Translations under genes and position numbers: made by a program
Shown: in pieces, positions 43,191-51,561 of the stretch
How positions within the stretch are numbered: position 1 is the stretch's first letter
Layout: each line of letters starts with the position of its first letter
Assembly (NCBI GenBank): GCA_964522105.1
Contig: CAZFVA010000003.1
Span: 1 to 64,000, forward strand
DNA: 64,000 bases
Reading direction: 5' to 3'
Source of the DNA: JAGOFO01 sp964522105
GTDB taxonomy: Bacteria > Myxococcota_A > UBA9042 > DTJE01
Notes under the pieces: model-generated
Database searches by the model: none
What the model was told of the DNA's origin: nothing
The model's input: the letters and a program-made list of their open reading frames with translations, nothing else

Positions 43191-45899
43191 ATGAGACTTA
43201 GAAGTTTAAGTGTTGTGTGCGCCGTTTTTCTTATCGCTGGTTTCGCCGGTTGTGGCGGCGGGAACGATACGCCTGATGGCGTCGTGAACACAGACAACGG
43301 CGTAGACAGCATCGGAAGTGATGTTGACGTTGTCGATGGGATGGCGGTCGAGACGATTGTATCTGCCAATGCGGTGGCTGTCGGTCAGGAAGTGACCGTT
43401 GAATGCCGTATTTCCGGTGAAGGTTCAGCGGAAGCTACCGCCGGTTTCACTGTTTCGGGCGGCGACACATTTACTAAAGATGGCATGAAGGTTGTCTTCA
43501 CGGCTCCAGGCTCCTATCAGGTTGCCTGTACTGTGGAAGGGACCGATGTTGTTGATGAAACCCCGGAAGCCATTACGGTTGCTGATGGTTCGGTAGCGAA
43601 AGTTGTTACAACACTGGCTGATGAAGAAATCGTCGCCGGTACAACAACGACAGTTACGTGCACCGCTTTTGACGCTTTTGGAAATACGCTTTCAATCGCC
43701 CTTGTCATTGTAATTCCTTCTGACCTGTCGATTGCCGGTAATTCTGTTACCGGAACAAAGGCTGGTATTTACGCTGTCGCCTGTCAGCCTGCTGACGGGA
43801 TTGAAGGCGTTACGATTGAAGACGCTGACTTGAAGGTCGTATCCGGTCCGGCTTCCGGGCTTGAACTGAGCCTGATCCCCGCCAAGGCCAACTATCGCGT
43901 CAACAACCAGGTCAAGGTTGGATTCACGCTCGTTGATCAGTACGGAAACCCGGTTGACGGCGGCGCCATCACGACACCGACAGTCACCCCGACTGAAGGC
44001 ATCAGCCCGCTTGACGCCGACCCCTATTCTTTCAAATTTGGCGTTGAAGGCGTGTTTACCTTCAGTGCGTGTGTGGTCGATGACCCGGAAACCTGCGACA
44101 CGATTGATGCCTATTGTGACGGCACCGCTCCGTTGCTTGCGATCGAGTATCCGGAACGCGCCGCCATGCTCAGTGGCGACAAGACCGTTATGGTCACCGG
44201 AACAGTCAGTGATGCGGTAGGTGGTCTTGCCGAATTGACGATCAACGGCAATGTCGTTTCGGTTACTGACGAAGGCACGTTCGAATACCCGATGCCGGTT
44301 GTTCAGGGCCTCAATATCATTGATGCAAATGCCACGGACGTCTTCGGTCTGAAGATGCGGTCGATGCGGTCGTACCTGTTCTCGGACGTCTATTACCCGG
44401 CCGTTCCGGAAGACCCGAAGATTTCCCTGATTACGAATGCGGTTCAGGCCTACCTTGATGACAAACTTCTGGATAATCCGAACGACCCGACCGACATGGC
44501 GACGGTTGCCGCCATTGCGGAAGAAGTTGTTGCCAACATGGACATCATGGCGCTGCTCCCCAACCCGCTTGTGGTTCAGAGGGTCTGGCCGTGTGATTAT
44601 GAAGTCAAGATAAAGAGCCTTACTTTCGATCGTCCTGATGTCGCCTCGGGCTTCTATGAAGGTGGCATAGCTATAGACGTTGTGATTCCGAATTTCGCGG
44701 GTCAGATCAATGTCGATGACCCGAACAACGAGTGGTATGAGCCCTGCGTTAATGAAGACGGCGAGATGAGCGCCAAGGAACTGATCGTCAAGGTCGGGAT
44801 TAACATTTCCGTCGATCCGGTTACCAAGCAGCTCAGGGTCAGCTCCAAGGGCACTTCAGTTGATTTCGTGGAGCTGGATATCAGCATCGGCTGGACAGTT
44901 GACTGGTTGCTCGGTCTGTTGAACAGTACGATTACTGACCTGCTGAAAGGCGTTGTAAACGATCAGATTGACACCGTCATCAACGATCTTGAAGCGACCG
45001 TAAATGAAGCGATTGCCGACCCGATCGATATCGCGCTCAAGGGTTTCATCCCCGGCATGGCCGACATGGTTCTGTCTGTTACTGTTCAGCCGGAAGCCGC
45101 AACGTTTGTGACCGAAGGTGGCCAGCTTGATGTAAGTCTGGCTGTGACTGCGCCCAAGCACATTGACCGCGCGATTATTCCCGGCTCGATCGGTCGCGCC
45201 GACTGCCTGACCGGTGTACCGGAAGACTACACGTTTGACACCGCCAATCCTTACAAGATCAATGCAGCGATCTATGATGACCTGATCAGTCAGGCCGCGT
45301 TCGCGCTCTGGTACACTGGTGGAACGAACATTGATCTTACCGCCGAGGCCGCTGCCGAGATGGGTCTGGACCTTGCGCAGTACGGTTTCGCTGATCTGAC
45401 TGCCATGGTCCGGGCGCTGCTCCCCCCGATCGTTGCGACGTGCGGACGTGAAAACCTGGTAATTCAACTTGGTGACGCGTATCTGGAACTCAATACGTCC
45501 AACTTCTTCGGCAGACCGCTTGATATGCATGCGTTCCTGTTCGCAGAACTGGAAGCCGAGCTTACGATGGGCCTGGATGAAGATGGAGCGGTTGCGCTGA
45601 ACATCCAGATCCTTCCGCCGAACCGCCTTGATTTGAATATCGTTGAAATTAATCAGGAATGGTGGGGTGAAGAGGAAACGCTTATTGGTATGATCACGGG
45701 CATTATCCCGGCGCTGATTACCGATCCGTTCCAGGTAGCGATTCCGACGTTCAATCTGAAGGATCTGGGCGGCGACAGCATTACCCTGCCTGACATGGAC
45801 CTGGTGATTGATATTCAGCAGATTGAACAGATTGTCGGACACACCGTTGTTGGCGCTAATCTTCAGATTCAAACCCCGGCCCCGATTCCGACTCCGTAG
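43191..45899 (+). CDS. Large lipoprotein with Ig-like domains and a helical lipid-binding-like C-terminus
   Basis: 902 residues. Signal MRLRSLSVVCAVFLIAGFAGC with lipobox FAGC (Cys 21), then a Gly/Asn/Asp linker. Residues about 50-380 look like several bacterial Ig-like beta domains (QEVTVECRISGEGSAEATAG; VNNQVKVGFTLVDQYGNPVD; ASGDKTVMVTGTVSD-like). The C-terminal half is different, with long amphipathic helices (LNSTITDLLKGVVNDQIDTV) followed by beta strands ending in FQVAIPTFNLKDLG. That pattern recalls BPI/LBP-like lipid-binding folds, but this is a weak resemblance only. Start at 43191 (GAGGTG about 6 bp upstream), not the overlapping 42981 frame. Confidence 0.72.
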   Translation: MRLRSLSVVCAVFLIAGFAGCGGGNDTPDGVVNTDNGVDSIGSDVDVVDGMAVETIVSANAVAVGQEVTVECRISGEGSAEATAGFTVSGGDTFTKDGMKVVFTAPGSYQVACTVEGTDVVDETPEAITVADGSVAKVVTTLADEEIVAGTTTTVTCTAFDAFGNTLSIALVIVIPSDLSIAGNSVTGTKAGIYAVACQPADGIEGVTIEDADLKVVSGPASGLELSLIPAKANYRVNNQVKVGFTLVDQYGNPVDGGAITTPTVTPTEGISPLDADPYSFKFGVEGVFTFSACVVDDPETCDTIDAYCDGTAPLLAIEYPERAAMLSGDKTVMVTGTVSDAVGGLAELTINGNVVSVTDEGTFEYPMPVVQGLNIIDANATDVFGLKMRSMRSYLFSDVYYPAVPEDPKISLITNAVQAYLDDKLLDNPNDPTDMATVAAIAEEVVANMDIMALLPNPLVVQRVWPCDYEVKIKSLTFDRPDVASGFYEGGIAIDVVIPNFAGQINVDDPNNEWYEPCVNEDGEMSAKELIVKVGINISVDPVTKQLRVSSKGTSVDFVELDISIGWTVDWLLGLLNSTITDLLKGVVNDQIDTVINDLEATVNEAIADPIDIALKGFIPGMADMVLSVTVQPEAATFVTEGGQLDVSLAVTAPKHIDRAIIPGSIGRADCLTGVPEDYTFDTANPYKINAAIYDDLISQAAFALWYTGGTNIDLTAEAAAEMGLDLAQYGFADLTAMVRALLPPIVATCGRENLVIQLGDAYLELNTSNFFGRPLDMHAFLFAELEAELTMGLDEDGAVALNIQILPPNRLDLNIVEINQEWWGEEETLIGMITGIIPALITDPFQVAIPTFNLKDLGGDSITLPDMDLVIDIQQIEQIVGHTVVGANLQIQTPAPIPTP

Positions 45900-45950
45900 T
45901 TTTCCAGACTCTGGTAATTTCGGTCATGGCCCCGGCTGGAAACCTTGATT

Positions 45951-47117
45951 ATGTCTAATCGGCAGCAAGTACGGTTACTATGTCTGTCCATCGCACTGGT
46001 TGCGATTGCGATGTACCCTGTAACTGTCGCAGCCTGGCAGATCCAGTCAGGTATCACCAGCCCGTGTCACGAGCAGCTTACACTTTCCGCAATCAAGGGC
46101 ATAACAGGCGGGGCGTTCAGCAGTGGCGCCCCGGAGTATGTGAATTCGCCCCTGTTTCCGCCTGTAAATGCCGATGTGGACGGGGTTGTTGCTGGCGTGG
46201 CAGATGAATTCGCGTCTGTCATCGGGCTGGAATTTGGCAGTGATAACGCCAGACTGGCCGGACTCAGTCTGATTGCCGGGGTGCGATATCCCGACATCAA
46301 CGACAGTTCGGCATACAACTTTTTTGTGATGCGGCCTTTGATGGTTCTGGATGAATTTGAATTCCATCACTTCCTGCGTAAAAGCGCTGATGACAAGGAT
46401 GAAGGCAATGTGGTGGCAGTCCAGGCAGGGCAGGAATATATACGTTCGCAGATCGGCCTTGCCCTCGAGGCGGCTTCATTGCCCCTGGAGCAGCGATTTG
46501 TAACCCACAGGATTGCCATTGATCTTTATGGGGAAGTTGACGTCCTGCTATACGAGCCATTGTTCAGGTTCGGGGTAGCCCTTCATGCCTTCGAGGATTC
46601 TTTTGCGCACACGTTGCGTTCGGATGATCTGCATGAAGTGCTGTCGGTACTTAACAGTATTGACGCGATTTCTGATGATTTTGACGAACGTCGTGACGGT
46701 ATTGCCCACTCGATGGCCATGGACAGTTGCATGGGTGAAAACCATGACATCGCAGTAGTTGCGGCCGATGCTGTTCGGGAGCTTGTGGCAGCGGTGTCAC
46801 TGCGGGCTGCGGCTGACGTTGCGGCAGGGCAGGCGCCTCCAGCCGAAATCGTTCCTGTTACGGATCCTGTGGAAGATGTGATTTTATCCTGGCTGGAATA
46901 TGCTCCCGGTTGCGGGTTTGATAACAATTATTGTGACAGTATCTGGCTTCATACAGTCCGAAAAAGACCTATCGGGCCTTTACTCGCAATGGCGCTCGGG
47001 TGTGATTCGCGGTCCGGTCATGAACGTGACGCCGGTATGGATTTAACCGCAGTTCTGCTGATGTCAGTCCTGGGACTGATGATTGGCCGTGCTGTACGTA
47101 AAGGAAGGCCGTCTTGA
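45951..47117 (+). CDS. Secreted zinc-dependent phospholipase C / P1-nuclease-like protein with C-terminal anchor
   Basis: 388 residues. Signal peptide VRLLCLSIALVAIAMYPVTV, cut after VAA so that the mature protein would begin with Trp, as the PLC/P1 nuclease superfamily needs for its first zinc site. The next His lies in ITSPCHEQLTLSA. The later motif FGVALHAFEDSFAHTLRSDD supplies more His/Asp ligands and is typical. The C-terminus has a hydrophobic segment (LTAVLLMSVLGLMIGRAV) and a basic tail, preceded by a Cys (LGCDSRSGHERD), like MYXO-CTERM-type surface anchors. Starts at ATG 45951, 51 bp after the previous stop. It overlaps the next gene. Substrate (phospholipid or nucleic acid) cannot be told. 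Confidence 0.72.
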   Translation: MSNRQQVRLLCLSIALVAIAMYPVTVAAWQIQSGITSPCHEQLTLSAIKGITGGAFSSGAPEYVNSPLFPPVNADVDGVVAGVADEFASVIGLEFGSDNARLAGLSLIAGVRYPDINDSSAYNFFVMRPLMVLDEFEFHHFLRKSADDKDEGNVVAVQAGQEYIRSQIGLALEAASLPLEQRFVTHRIAIDLYGEVDVLLYEPLFRFGVALHAFEDSFAHTLRSDDLHEVLSVLNSIDAISDDFDERRDGIAHSMAMDSCMGENHDIAVVAADAVRELVAAVSLRAAADVAAGQAPPAEIVPVTDPVEDVILSWLEYAPGCGFDNNYCDSIWLHTVRKRPIGPLLAMALGCDSRSGHERDAGMDLTAVLLMSVLGLMIGRAVRKGRPS

Positions 47118-47791
47118 AAAAGAAGGCAGTGTTGTTTGTTCTGGTGACAGTGATGCTGGTCCCATCGGTCTGCCTTGCTGATGCAGTTCCGACAACTGCC
47201 GACGTTGCTGTAGTTCCCGTAACTACAGGGTTGGATGCCGCAGCGTCTGGCGAAGCGATGCCTGCGGAAAAGCCTTTCAAATGGTCCCCTGTTACGTTTG
47301 AAACGTTTAGAAACGCGGTGTTTCTGACTGCTGAACTGCACGGTTCATTCATAAATGATGTCGAGGACAGGGCAACGATTGGCGACAGCTTCGGCTATGA
47401 CATAAAGGCCGGCTGGCGCTGGAAAAACCTTGGAGTCTTTTTTCAGTTTGAACATAACCTGTGGGTTACGTCCGAACTGGAAATGGGGGTCAAGCAGGGT
47501 GCCGTGAATCTTGGTATCGGGCTTGAAGTGAATTACCTTCACGGATACGTCCGCACCAGTATTGCGGCCGGGCCTTCGATCCTGCTGTTTAATACGGCTG
47601 TTGACAGGGCCGGTTCAGTCGGCCTTTTCATAGACTTGCGCCCGATCGGGTTGCGGTGGCCGATCAAGCGTTACTTTGCCATCACGTTCGACCCGATGTC
47701 GTTTGCGATGGTTGCGCCGGCGCTGGACAGGGTGCCGTTGCTGATGATTCAGTTCAGGACGACGCTCGGGTTTGAGTTTGCTTTCAAGTAG
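47114..47791 (+). CDS. Probable outer-membrane beta-barrel protein
   Basis: 225 residues. TTG start (47114) overlapping the TGA of the previous gene, with AAGGAAGG 5 bp upstream; N-terminus MKKKAVLFVLVTVMLVPSVC gives a signal peptide cut near LADAVP. The mature part alternates hydrophobic/polar strands (FRNAVFLTAELHGSFIND; GYDIKAGWRWKNLGVFFQFE; VNLGIGLEVNYLHGYVRTSI) and ends in FRTTLGFEFAFK, with an aromatic near the C-terminus as in beta-barrels. No family recognised. Translational coupling places it in one unit with the PLC-like enzyme and the PAP2 protein. Confidence 0.7.
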   Translation: MKKKAVLFVLVTVMLVPSVCLADAVPTTADVAVVPVTTGLDAAASGEAMPAEKPFKWSPVTFETFRNAVFLTAELHGSFINDVEDRATIGDSFGYDIKAGWRWKNLGVFFQFEHNLWVTSELEMGVKQGAVNLGIGLEVNYLHGYVRTSIAAGPSILLFNTAVDRAGSVGLFIDLRPIGLRWPIKRYFAITFDPMSFAMVAPALDRVPLLMIQFRTTLGFEFAFK

Positions 47792-47813
47792 GCGACATCT
47801 ATAAGGACCTGTG

Positions 47814-48833
47814 ATGATTGGCTCGTTTCGTCAGACATGTCGGTTGGGTGTGTTGCTGATTGTGGCCACGGTCTTAATCTGTGGCCGTGCCGGTGCGTCT
47901 GAAGTTCCGGCAGATGAAGTTCCGGTCGGCGAAGTTGCAGTCGATGAAGCACCGGTCGATGAAGTTTCAGTCGCCGAAGTTGCGCCAGATGAAGCTGCGG
48001 TCAATGAAACAGCAGTTCCGTCTGAAGAAAAACCTGAAGTGAAGGCGATCCCTGTCAATCGCAGTCCGTGGGATCTCGACCCCGCGCTTGAATCCGGGCT
48101 GCTTCTTGGTTCGGCCATTCTGCTTAGCATTGACCTTGTTTTCAAAGGGCAGAATCACGGCCCTTCCTGTGGTGCCGCGTGTAATCCGATGACGCTTGAT
48201 TCGTGGGAACGGCCGGTCACGGGGTGGTACAACCCGGATGCCGCGAGGGCATCTGACGTCCTTCTTGGTGTGTCGATCGGCCTGCCACTGCTTGCCGGCC
48301 TTATAGACACCGGCGTGTCGCATCCGGTTGACGGCTGGCGTGGATATGGCAAGGATGTTCTGGTGTTGACAGAAACGTTTGCACTGACAACAGGCGTTAC
48401 CAACCTTCTGAAGTATTCAATCGGGCGCGCCAGGCCTTATGCATATAATGACAGCCTTCCGATTGATAAGCGGACCGAACCTGATGCCGGGCTGTCTTTC
48501 CCGTCCGGCCACACGTCAGTCGCGTTTGCGATGGCTACAAGCTGGTCATGGCTGTTCATGAAGCGCCATCCGAACAGTCCCGCAGTTATTCCAATCTGGA
48601 TTGGCAGTTACGCGATTGCCGCGACCACAGCCGTTCTGCGGCCGATCGCAGGCAAGCATTTCTGGACCGACATCATTGCCGGGGCCGCGCTTGGCATTTC
48701 AATGGGCCTGCTTGTTCCGTGGCTTCACGAGCTGGTGGCAAAGAAGAACAGGGCATCGGAAAGGGTCAAAATTTCGGTGCTTCCGACGGTGATGGAGGGT
48801 GGGGCCGGGGCGGTTGTTACGGTGACCGAGTAA
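47814..48833 (+). CDS. PAP2-family phosphatase with a low-complexity N-terminus
   Basis: 339 residues. Signal-like N-terminus (FRQTCRLGVLLIVATVLICG), then a repetitive Glu/Val/Asp/Ala-rich segment (DEVPVGEVAVDEAPVDEVSV) of about 45 residues. The C-terminal domain carries the three PAP2 motifs: KYSIGRARP, FPSGHTSVAF and SYAIAATTAVLRPIAGKHFW with TDIIAG. Such membrane-facing phosphatases act on phosphatidate, undecaprenyl pyrophosphate or lipid-A phosphates. Start at 47814 (6 bp after AAGGA); the GTG at 47811 is worse spaced. Together with the PLC-like protein upstream it suggests lipid processing outside the cytoplasm. Confidence 0.85.
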   Translation: MIGSFRQTCRLGVLLIVATVLICGRAGASEVPADEVPVGEVAVDEAPVDEVSVAEVAPDEAAVNETAVPSEEKPEVKAIPVNRSPWDLDPALESGLLLGSAILLSIDLVFKGQNHGPSCGAACNPMTLDSWERPVTGWYNPDAARASDVLLGVSIGLPLLAGLIDTGVSHPVDGWRGYGKDVLVLTETFALTTGVTNLLKYSIGRARPYAYNDSLPIDKRTEPDAGLSFPSGHTSVAFAMATSWSWLFMKRHPNSPAVIPIWIGSYAIAATTAVLRPIAGKHFWTDIIAGAALGISMGLLVPWLHELVAKKNRASERVKISVLPTVMEGGAGAVVTVTE

Positions 48834-48845
48834 ACATCAAGGCTT

Positions 48846-49274
48846 TCAAACGCATCTGATCAGTCTGGTGTCGCTGTCTACCACGGTTCCTTCGACGACC
48901 GCGATTTCTTCAATCCTGCCGGCGGCTGGCGCACAGATGCTGCTTTCCATCTTCATTGCTTCAAGAACGGCCACAACGTCTCCGGCTTTGACGACGTCAC
49001 CGACTTTTACTGAAATCTTCAGTATCTTTCCAGTCATCGGGCACGTAATCCAGCCCGGCTGATTGTCAGAGGCGTGGCTTGCTGCCTTTACCGGAGCAGG
49101 GGCCACCGCGCCTTGAAGCGGCTTCTGGCTGGCAGGTGCCATCGGAGCCCCGGAAGGTGGCGCCTTGCGGGAAGGAGCTGGGGCCGCGACTGAAGAAGAC
49201 GCACCCCCGTCAAGGTCCTCGACTTCTACATCAAAATCACGCCCGTTCACTGTTACCTTGAATCGTCTTTTCAT
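48846..49274 (-). CDS. Biotin carrier subunit of a CoA (de)carboxylase
   Basis: 142 residues. Ends with a complete biotinyl domain: WITCPMTGKILKISVKVGD, then AVLEAMKMESSI, where the Lys of AMKM is biotinylated, then GRIEEIAVVEGTVV. A Pro/Ala-rich linker (residues about 40-75) joins it to a short beta N-terminus (FKVTVNGRDFDVEVEDL), exactly the layout of the gamma/biotin subunits of methylmalonyl-CoA decarboxylase and related enzymes. Start 49274 follows AAAGGTG and overlaps the previous gene as ATGA. Last gene of the methylmalonyl operon. Confidence 0.92.
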   Translation of the reverse strand: MKRRFKVTVNGRDFDVEVEDLDGGASSSVAAPAPSRKAPPSGAPMAPASQKPLQGAVAPAPVKAASHASDNQPGWITCPMTGKILKISVKVGDVVKAGDVVAVLEAMKMESSICAPAAGRIEEIAVVEGTVVDSDTRLIRCV

Positions 49275-49561
49275 TGTTGGCACCTTTTCTGAACCGGAGT
49301 TGGTGGAAATTGCGCGGTCGCCCGTTTCCATCTGGAAAATTCATCTACTGTCGAAGCTACTGACGTCACGATGAACGGCCTGTTTTCCATGACCATTGAT
49401 ATGGCTGCAGATATGGCTGCAAGCGTTTCGTCGTCGACGTCTTTGCCGTCGGGTATACCGGCCCCGGCAGTCGAGGTCCCGACGGCCGACCCGCTGGCCT
49501 TCATGCCGCCGGATAACCTGTGCAGAAACTTCCCGAAAGCCGTTTTTATCCGGTTCGCCAT
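49271..49561 (-). CDS. OadG/MmdD-like small subunit of the decarboxylase complex
   Basis: 96 residues. ANRIKTAFGKFLHRLSGGMK, then a Gly/Ser/Ala linker, then DDETLAAISAAISMVMENRP FIVTS-type C-terminal domain ending in FSRWKRATAQF. The 'DDETLAAISAA' helix plus a Trp-containing tail matches the cytosolic end of OadG/MmdD-type delta subunits, which link the carboxyltransferase to the membrane and biotin subunits. The N-terminal membrane helix typical of OadG is weak here, so it may be a soluble form. AGGA 6 bp before ATG 49561; 7 bp after the carboxyltransferase stop, ATGA overlap with the biotin carrier. Confidence 0.62.
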   Translation of the reverse strand: MANRIKTAFGKFLHRLSGGMKASGSAVGTSTAGAGIPDGKDVDDETLAAISAAISMVMENRPFIVTSVASTVDEFSRWKRATAQFPPTPVQKRCQQ

Positions 49562-49568
49562 TAACGTC

Positions 49569-51128
49569 CTAAAGTGGCAGATTGCCGTGTTTACGCGGGG
49601 GCGGGTTGTCCCGCTTGCCCCGAAGCGCACGCAACGCCTGAATCAGTCTCGGCCTTGTTTCTTCAGGCCTGATGACTGCATCGACGTAACCCTTTGCCGC
49701 CGCCACGTATGGATTGCAGAAAAGCTCTTCATATTCGTCGATTTTTTCTGTGCGTACTCTGGCCTGATCTTCAGGTGCGGCAGACGTGATTTCCTTTCTG
49801 AATATGATTCCGGCCGCCCCTTCCGCGCCCATGACTGCAATTTCGGCCTGAGGCCATGCCAGCATGAAATCGCATCCCAGGTCTTTGTTGGCCATGGCGA
49901 TTGATGCGCCGCCGTAAGATTTTCTAAGCGTTACGGTCAGTTTCGGCACCGTAGCTTCGGAATACGCGTACAGCAGTTTGGCACCGTGGCGGATGATGCC
50001 GTTATGTTCCTGTGATCGTCCCGGAAGGTATCCCGGCACGTCAACCAACGTTATCAGCGGGATGCTGAATGCGTCGCAGAAACGGATGAAGCGGGCGGCC
50101 TTGTCGGACGCGTCGATGTCAAGGCAACCGGCCATGAACAATGGCTGGTTGGCGATAATCCCGACCGATGTGCCGCCAAGCCTGGCAAATCCTGTAACTA
50201 TGTTTGCCGCGTACATCGGCTGGACTTCATAGAACCAGCCGCTGTCTACGACGTGGCGGATGACTTCGTGAATGTCGTATGACTTTTTGCCGTCGGTTGG
50301 GACCAGCGAAATCAGTTCCGCGTCCATCCGGTCAACCGGGTCGCCCCAGTCGGCCTCGTGCGGATTCGCCATATTGTTGGCCGGAAGCAGGTCAATCAGC
50401 GTACGTACGGCCTCGAAGCATGACTTTTCGTCTTCATGAACGAAGTGCACGTTGCCGCTTTTTTCGCTTTGTACTCTGGCCCCGCCGAGTGCTTCTGATG
50501 TGATGTCCTCGCCGGTAACCTGTTTGATTACCTGAGGGCCGGTTATGAACATGTTTCCTATGCCCTGGACCATGAACACGAAGTCGGTCAGTGCGGGTGA
50601 GTAAACAGCGCCACCGGCGCACGGGCCGACGATGACAGATATCTGTGGGATGACGCCTGAAGCGCGCACGTTGCGGAAGAAGATGCCGCCGTAACCGTGA
50701 AGGGCGTCAACGCCTTCCTGAATGCGCGCACCGCCCGAATCGTTTATGCCGATGACCGGCGCGCCGTTCTGCAGCGCCATGTCCTGAATCTTCATGATCT
50801 TTCTGGCAAAGGCCAGCCCGAGCGAGCCGCCCAGAACTGTGAAGTCCTGTGAAAAGACGTAGACAGGTCTGTCGGAAATCGTCCCGAAGCCGGTAATGAC
50901 GCCGTCACCCGGGAACTTCTGTTTTTCAATGCCGAAGTTGTGACAGTCGTGTTCTTCGAATGCGTCGGTTTCGACGAAGCTGCCTTCATCCAGCAACAGA
51001 TGAATTCTTTCCCGGGCTGACAGTTTGCCTTTCTGGTGCTGCTTTTCTGCCCTGGACTTGTCTTTGTCCTGCGTCAGATTGTTCTTTTCATCCAGCTGCT
51101 GCAAAAGGGTGTTGATATCCTTCTTCAT
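49569..51128 (-). CDS. Carboxyltransferase subunit (propionyl-CoA carboxylase beta / methylmalonyl-CoA decarboxylase alpha)
   Basis: 519 residues, the normal size. Transfers carboxyl between biotin and acyl-CoA. Signature stretches: KLSARERIHLLLDEGSF, FTVLGGSLGLAFARKI, APVIGINDSGGARIQEGVDA (N-terminal crotonase half), and TLVDVPGYLPGRSQEHNGII with VTLRKSYGGASIAM (C-terminal half). Such subunits occur both in ATP-dependent carboxylases and in Na+-pumping decarboxylases. No biotin carboxylase gene is present, and an OadG-like subunit follows, which favours a decarboxylase or transcarboxylase. Start at 51128 (ATG with AAGGA 6 bp upstream). Confidence 0.93.
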   Translation of the reverse strand: MKKDINTLLQQLDEKNNLTQDKDKSRAEKQHQKGKLSARERIHLLLDEGSFVETDAFEEHDCHNFGIEKQKFPGDGVITGFGTISDRPVYVFSQDFTVLGGSLGLAFARKIMKIQDMALQNGAPVIGINDSGGARIQEGVDALHGYGGIFFRNVRASGVIPQISVIVGPCAGGAVYSPALTDFVFMVQGIGNMFITGPQVIKQVTGEDITSEALGGARVQSEKSGNVHFVHEDEKSCFEAVRTLIDLLPANNMANPHEADWGDPVDRMDAELISLVPTDGKKSYDIHEVIRHVVDSGWFYEVQPMYAANIVTGFARLGGTSVGIIANQPLFMAGCLDIDASDKAARFIRFCDAFSIPLITLVDVPGYLPGRSQEHNGIIRHGAKLLYAYSEATVPKLTVTLRKSYGGASIAMANKDLGCDFMLAWPQAEIAVMGAEGAAGIIFRKEITSAAPEDQARVRTEKIDEYEELFCNPYVAAAKGYVDAVIRPEETRPRLIQALRALRGKRDNPPPRKHGNLPL

Positions 51129-51150
51129 CACAGTTCCTTATGGTTGGTCT

Positions 51151-51546
51151 TCATTCACACAGTTCTGTCAGGACTCCACCCGATGATTTCGGGTGAACAA
51201 AGGCGATCTTCTTGCCGTGTGCGCCGCACCTGGGCTTTTCATCAAGCAGCCGGATGCCTGCGGCCGTCAGACGGTCCAGTTCAGCCTGGATATCTTTAAC
51301 CCGGTATGCCACGTGGTGCAACCCCGGCCCGCGTTTTTCAATAAAGGCCGCGATGGTGCTTTCCGGGCATGTAGGTTCAAGCAGCTCGATGTGCACCCCG
51401 CCAACGTCAAAAAACACGACGCGGACCTTCTGTTCCGGGACTTCGACAGCTTCGCCTGCAGGGCAGCCAAGAATGGTCTGGAACGTTTCGACTGCCGCCT
51501 TCATGTCTGCAACTGCGATCCCGATGTGGTCTATTTTTTCAGTCAT
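51151..51546 (-). CDS. mce: Methylmalonyl-CoA epimerase
   Basis: 131 residues, full length. Interconverts (R)- and (S)-methylmalonyl-CoA. The vicinal-oxygen-chelate fold shows metal ligands in EKIDHIGIAVADM, then VHIELLEP, and GPGLHHVAYRVKDI and VLTELCE. It sits between meaB and the carboxyltransferase, the usual order. 22 bp from the next gene. Confidence 0.95.
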   Translation of the reverse strand: MTEKIDHIGIAVADMKAAVETFQTILGCPAGEAVEVPEQKVRVVFFDVGGVHIELLEPTCPESTIAAFIEKRGPGLHHVAYRVKDIQAELDRLTAAGIRLLDEKPRCGAHGKKIAFVHPKSSGGVLTELCE

Positions 51547-51561
51547 GGTTATTCCTGTCAG

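Noticed and set aside
45951..47117. Confident MYXO-CTERM anchor
   Set aside because: Hydrophobic segment and basic tail are present, but the Cys spacing of the published motif is not matched, so called only 'anchor-like'.
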